DNA from: Oscillospiraceae bacterium
Lineage (GTDB): Bacteria; Bacillota_A; Clostridia; Oscillospirales; Oscillospiraceae
Assembly (NCBI GenBank): GCA_017627975.1
Contig: JAGAFT010000141.1
Span: 1 to 14,486 of the forward strand
Direction: 5' to 3'
Length of the DNA stretch: 14,486 bases
Positions 13,041 to 14,486 of this stretch are shown one piece after another. Both the position numbers and the translations under genes were made by a program. Each line of letters opens with the position of its first letter. The stretch's first letter is position 1. The notes below the pieces were generated by a model that was not told where the DNA came from, did no database searches, and was given only the letters and a program-made list of their open reading frames with translations.

Positions 13041-14486
13041 TCAGATCGTTACTTCACAATAGAAGGATGCGTTGTCCGTCACATCCTCCGTTGATACGGT
13101 TATAGTTTTTGTGCCGACATGGGCTGCGTCCCACTCGGCATCTGCTGCGGCATCGCCGGAATTGCGGTGCCACGAAAAAGCTGATGCGTCCAACGTATCC
13201 GTGATCTCTTTATCCCACGAATACACTTTGCAGCGCACAAGGCTCTGCTGCGTTTTTTCCCGGAATATGCTTACGCCCTCTGTCACCAGCTCCGTGCGAT
13301 ACATCTTGGATTCATTGATTCTGTCCACCTGACCGGAGATCACATCTATCCTGCCAGACTGACCGACCACATCCTCCTCCAAGGCGGAGATGGTATCGTT
13401 CTGTTTTGTGGAGAGGCCGGTCAGTGTCACTCCGGAAGCTCCGATGGTGATGGTGTTCCCGGCTGGATTGAGGTAATCCCGGGTACGCCCTACGCAGCGG
13501 TATCTGCCGTCAATGCCGTGGGGCGGAGATTTGCAGACCACATACATTCCAGCATGGATATCTCCAATATCTGCGCCGGTGTCTGACTCATCCACGATGG
13601 TCAGTTCCATGCTGGTGACGCCCTGTGCCAGATCGTGCAGTCTGGTTCTGGCCTTGGTGAGCAGGTTGCCCGGGACCGTCACATCGTCCCAGATTTCTGT
13701 TCTCCATATCATTCCGATCTCTGCCGCGGCTTCTTCGTCAACAACGTAGTTTTTCCCGCCGTTCACGGATGTGATCTGGACCCGCTCACCTGTTTCGTAT
13801 TCCTGGCCCTCGGCATCGATGTCCTTGATCTTTGCCCCCAGCGGTAGCAGGACGGAGACCCGATCGGTGTGATCCCGGCTTATCTTCACATCCAGCAGAT
13901 TCTTGCCGTACTCCACAGTCTGCGGTGAGAGGGAATCAAAGTCTGCAATATAATCCAGATACTTCACTCCGCCCGCATAGCGTACCCGCAGGAAGCCGCC
14001 GTGGGTCTTGATCAGCTTGTCCCGGATGGCGTCCAGCGTGACGGTGAAGTCTATGCTGCTGTAGGAGACATAGTCATTGTTGTCCATCACCGTCACATTA
14101 CCGACTACAAACCGCTTCTTATCCTCGACCGTGTTGTTGTGGACGGAGATGAACAGTTCGAGCAGGCCGCGCAAGGTGCCTTTGTAATCATAGGGCGGTT
14201 GGACGCTGTCTTTCAGATAAGCAAGACAGCTTTCGCATGTCCAGGTATGGGTATTGTAAAAATCCGTACCGTTGTCCAGCGCCCGGCCCTCAAACACCAC
14301 ATCATTGCCCCTTTTACAGACGATGGTGGAGGCAAGCGGCCGGATGCTGGAAAGGTACGGATGGTTGAAAGGTGCGGAAAGCGTCATGCTGTCGATGTTC
14401 TCCGCGTCCTCTTCGATTCGGGCGTCCGTGATCGCCAGCTTCGACATCTGCGGATGATAAAACAGAGCGCCATCCACGTATACGCG
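13041..14486 (-). CDS. Tal-like phage tail protein (prophage endopeptidase tail family), 5' end cut by window
   Basis: The frame is open to the window edge (RVYVDGALFYHPQ at the visible N-terminus), so the true start lies just outside; 481 residues are visible. The first 355 residues match the tail-associated Prophage_tail family: an APFNHPYLSSIRPL segment, a VVFEGRALDN motif, and the CESCLAYLKDS and NVTVMDNNDY regions. This family forms the tip hub that contacts the cell first. A short coiled coil (about 357-394) leads to an Ig-like C-terminal domain (about 400-481) with SAFSWHRNSGD and SFYCEVTI. It is the most upstream gene seen in this late operon. Confidence 0.85.
   Translation of the reverse strand, partial: RVYVDGALFYHPQMSKLAITDARIEEDAENIDSMTLSAPFNHPYLSSIRPLASTIVCKRGNDVVFEGRALDNGTDFYNTHTWTCESCLAYLKDSVQPPYDYKGTLRGLLELFISVHNNTVEDKKRFVVGNVTVMDNNDYVSYSSIDFTVTLDAIRDKLIKTHGGFLRVRYAGGVKYLDYIADFDSLSPQTVEYGKNLLDVKISRDHTDRVSVLLPLGAKIKDIDAEGQEYETGERVQITSVNGGKNYVVDEEAAAEIGMIWRTEIWDDVTVPGNLLTKARTRLHDLAQGVTSMELTIVDESDTGADIGDIHAGMYVVCKSPPHGIDGRYRCVGRTRDYLNPAGNTITIGASGVTLTGLSTKQNDTISALEEDVVGQSGRIDVISGQVDRINESKMYRTELVTEGVSIFREKTQQSLVRCKVYSWDKEITDTLDASAFSWHRNSGDAAADAEWDAAHVGTKTITVSTEDVTDNASFYCEVTI

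Noticed and set aside
1..14486. CRISPR array, tRNA, rRNA or insertion sequence
   Set aside because: No regularly spaced repeats, cloverleaf, rRNA-like sequence or transposase with flanking inverted repeats was seen.

Overview
The window looks like the distal end of a prophage, or a closely related integrative element, in a Gram-positive anaerobe of the Clostridia type (a gut Oscillospiraceae/Lachnospiraceae-like host is my inference). Three things point there: strong AGGAGG ribosome-binding sites before most genes, a Firmicutes-type siphophage tail/lysis order, and serine recombinases of the kind common in clostridial mobile elements. No ribosomal, tRNA or housekeeping gene is visible to place the species. 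The DNA is GC-rich for a clostridial phage.

Layout. Almost everything is on the minus strand, so the biological order runs from high to low coordinates. (1) 14486-5761 is a tail-tip and tail-appendage block: a Tal-like tail protein cut by the window edge, a large Ig-like appendage protein, a small coiled-coil tail protein, a DUF859-type fibre with a mosaic C-terminus, a small hypothetical, a BppU-like protein, and three neighbouring proteins sharing sequence modules. (2) 5746-4525 is the lysis pair, a holin followed by a CHAP-type endolysin with a peptidoglycan-binding repeat, closed by a strong terminator at 4475-4511. (3) 3964-4469 is a plus-strand island with its own promoter, carrying a 37-residue acidic ORF and an MmcQ/YjbR-family gene; it looks like a phage moron. 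(4) 3890-50 is a four-gene integration/excision cassette on the minus strand: an HTH/double-zinc-ribbon protein, a SHOCT-like small protein and two large serine recombinases. The four reading frames overlap one another, and a terminator-like hairpin follows at 1-37.

How they fit. The late block builds the adsorption apparatus and then lyses the cell. The recombinase cassette would insert or excise the element, with its attachment site probably just beyond the left edge. The plus-strand island is transcriptionally insulated between the two and is a candidate for expression from the dormant prophage.

There is no gene-free stretch over 300 bases. The longest is 3891-4027, which holds a hairpin at the recombinase-cassette start and the plus-strand promoter. 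The most novel-looking parts are the recombinase cassette (including a recombinase with two Recombinase domains and a probable TTG start), the hairpin that places the first Shine-Dalgarno in its loop, and the insulated MmcQ island.
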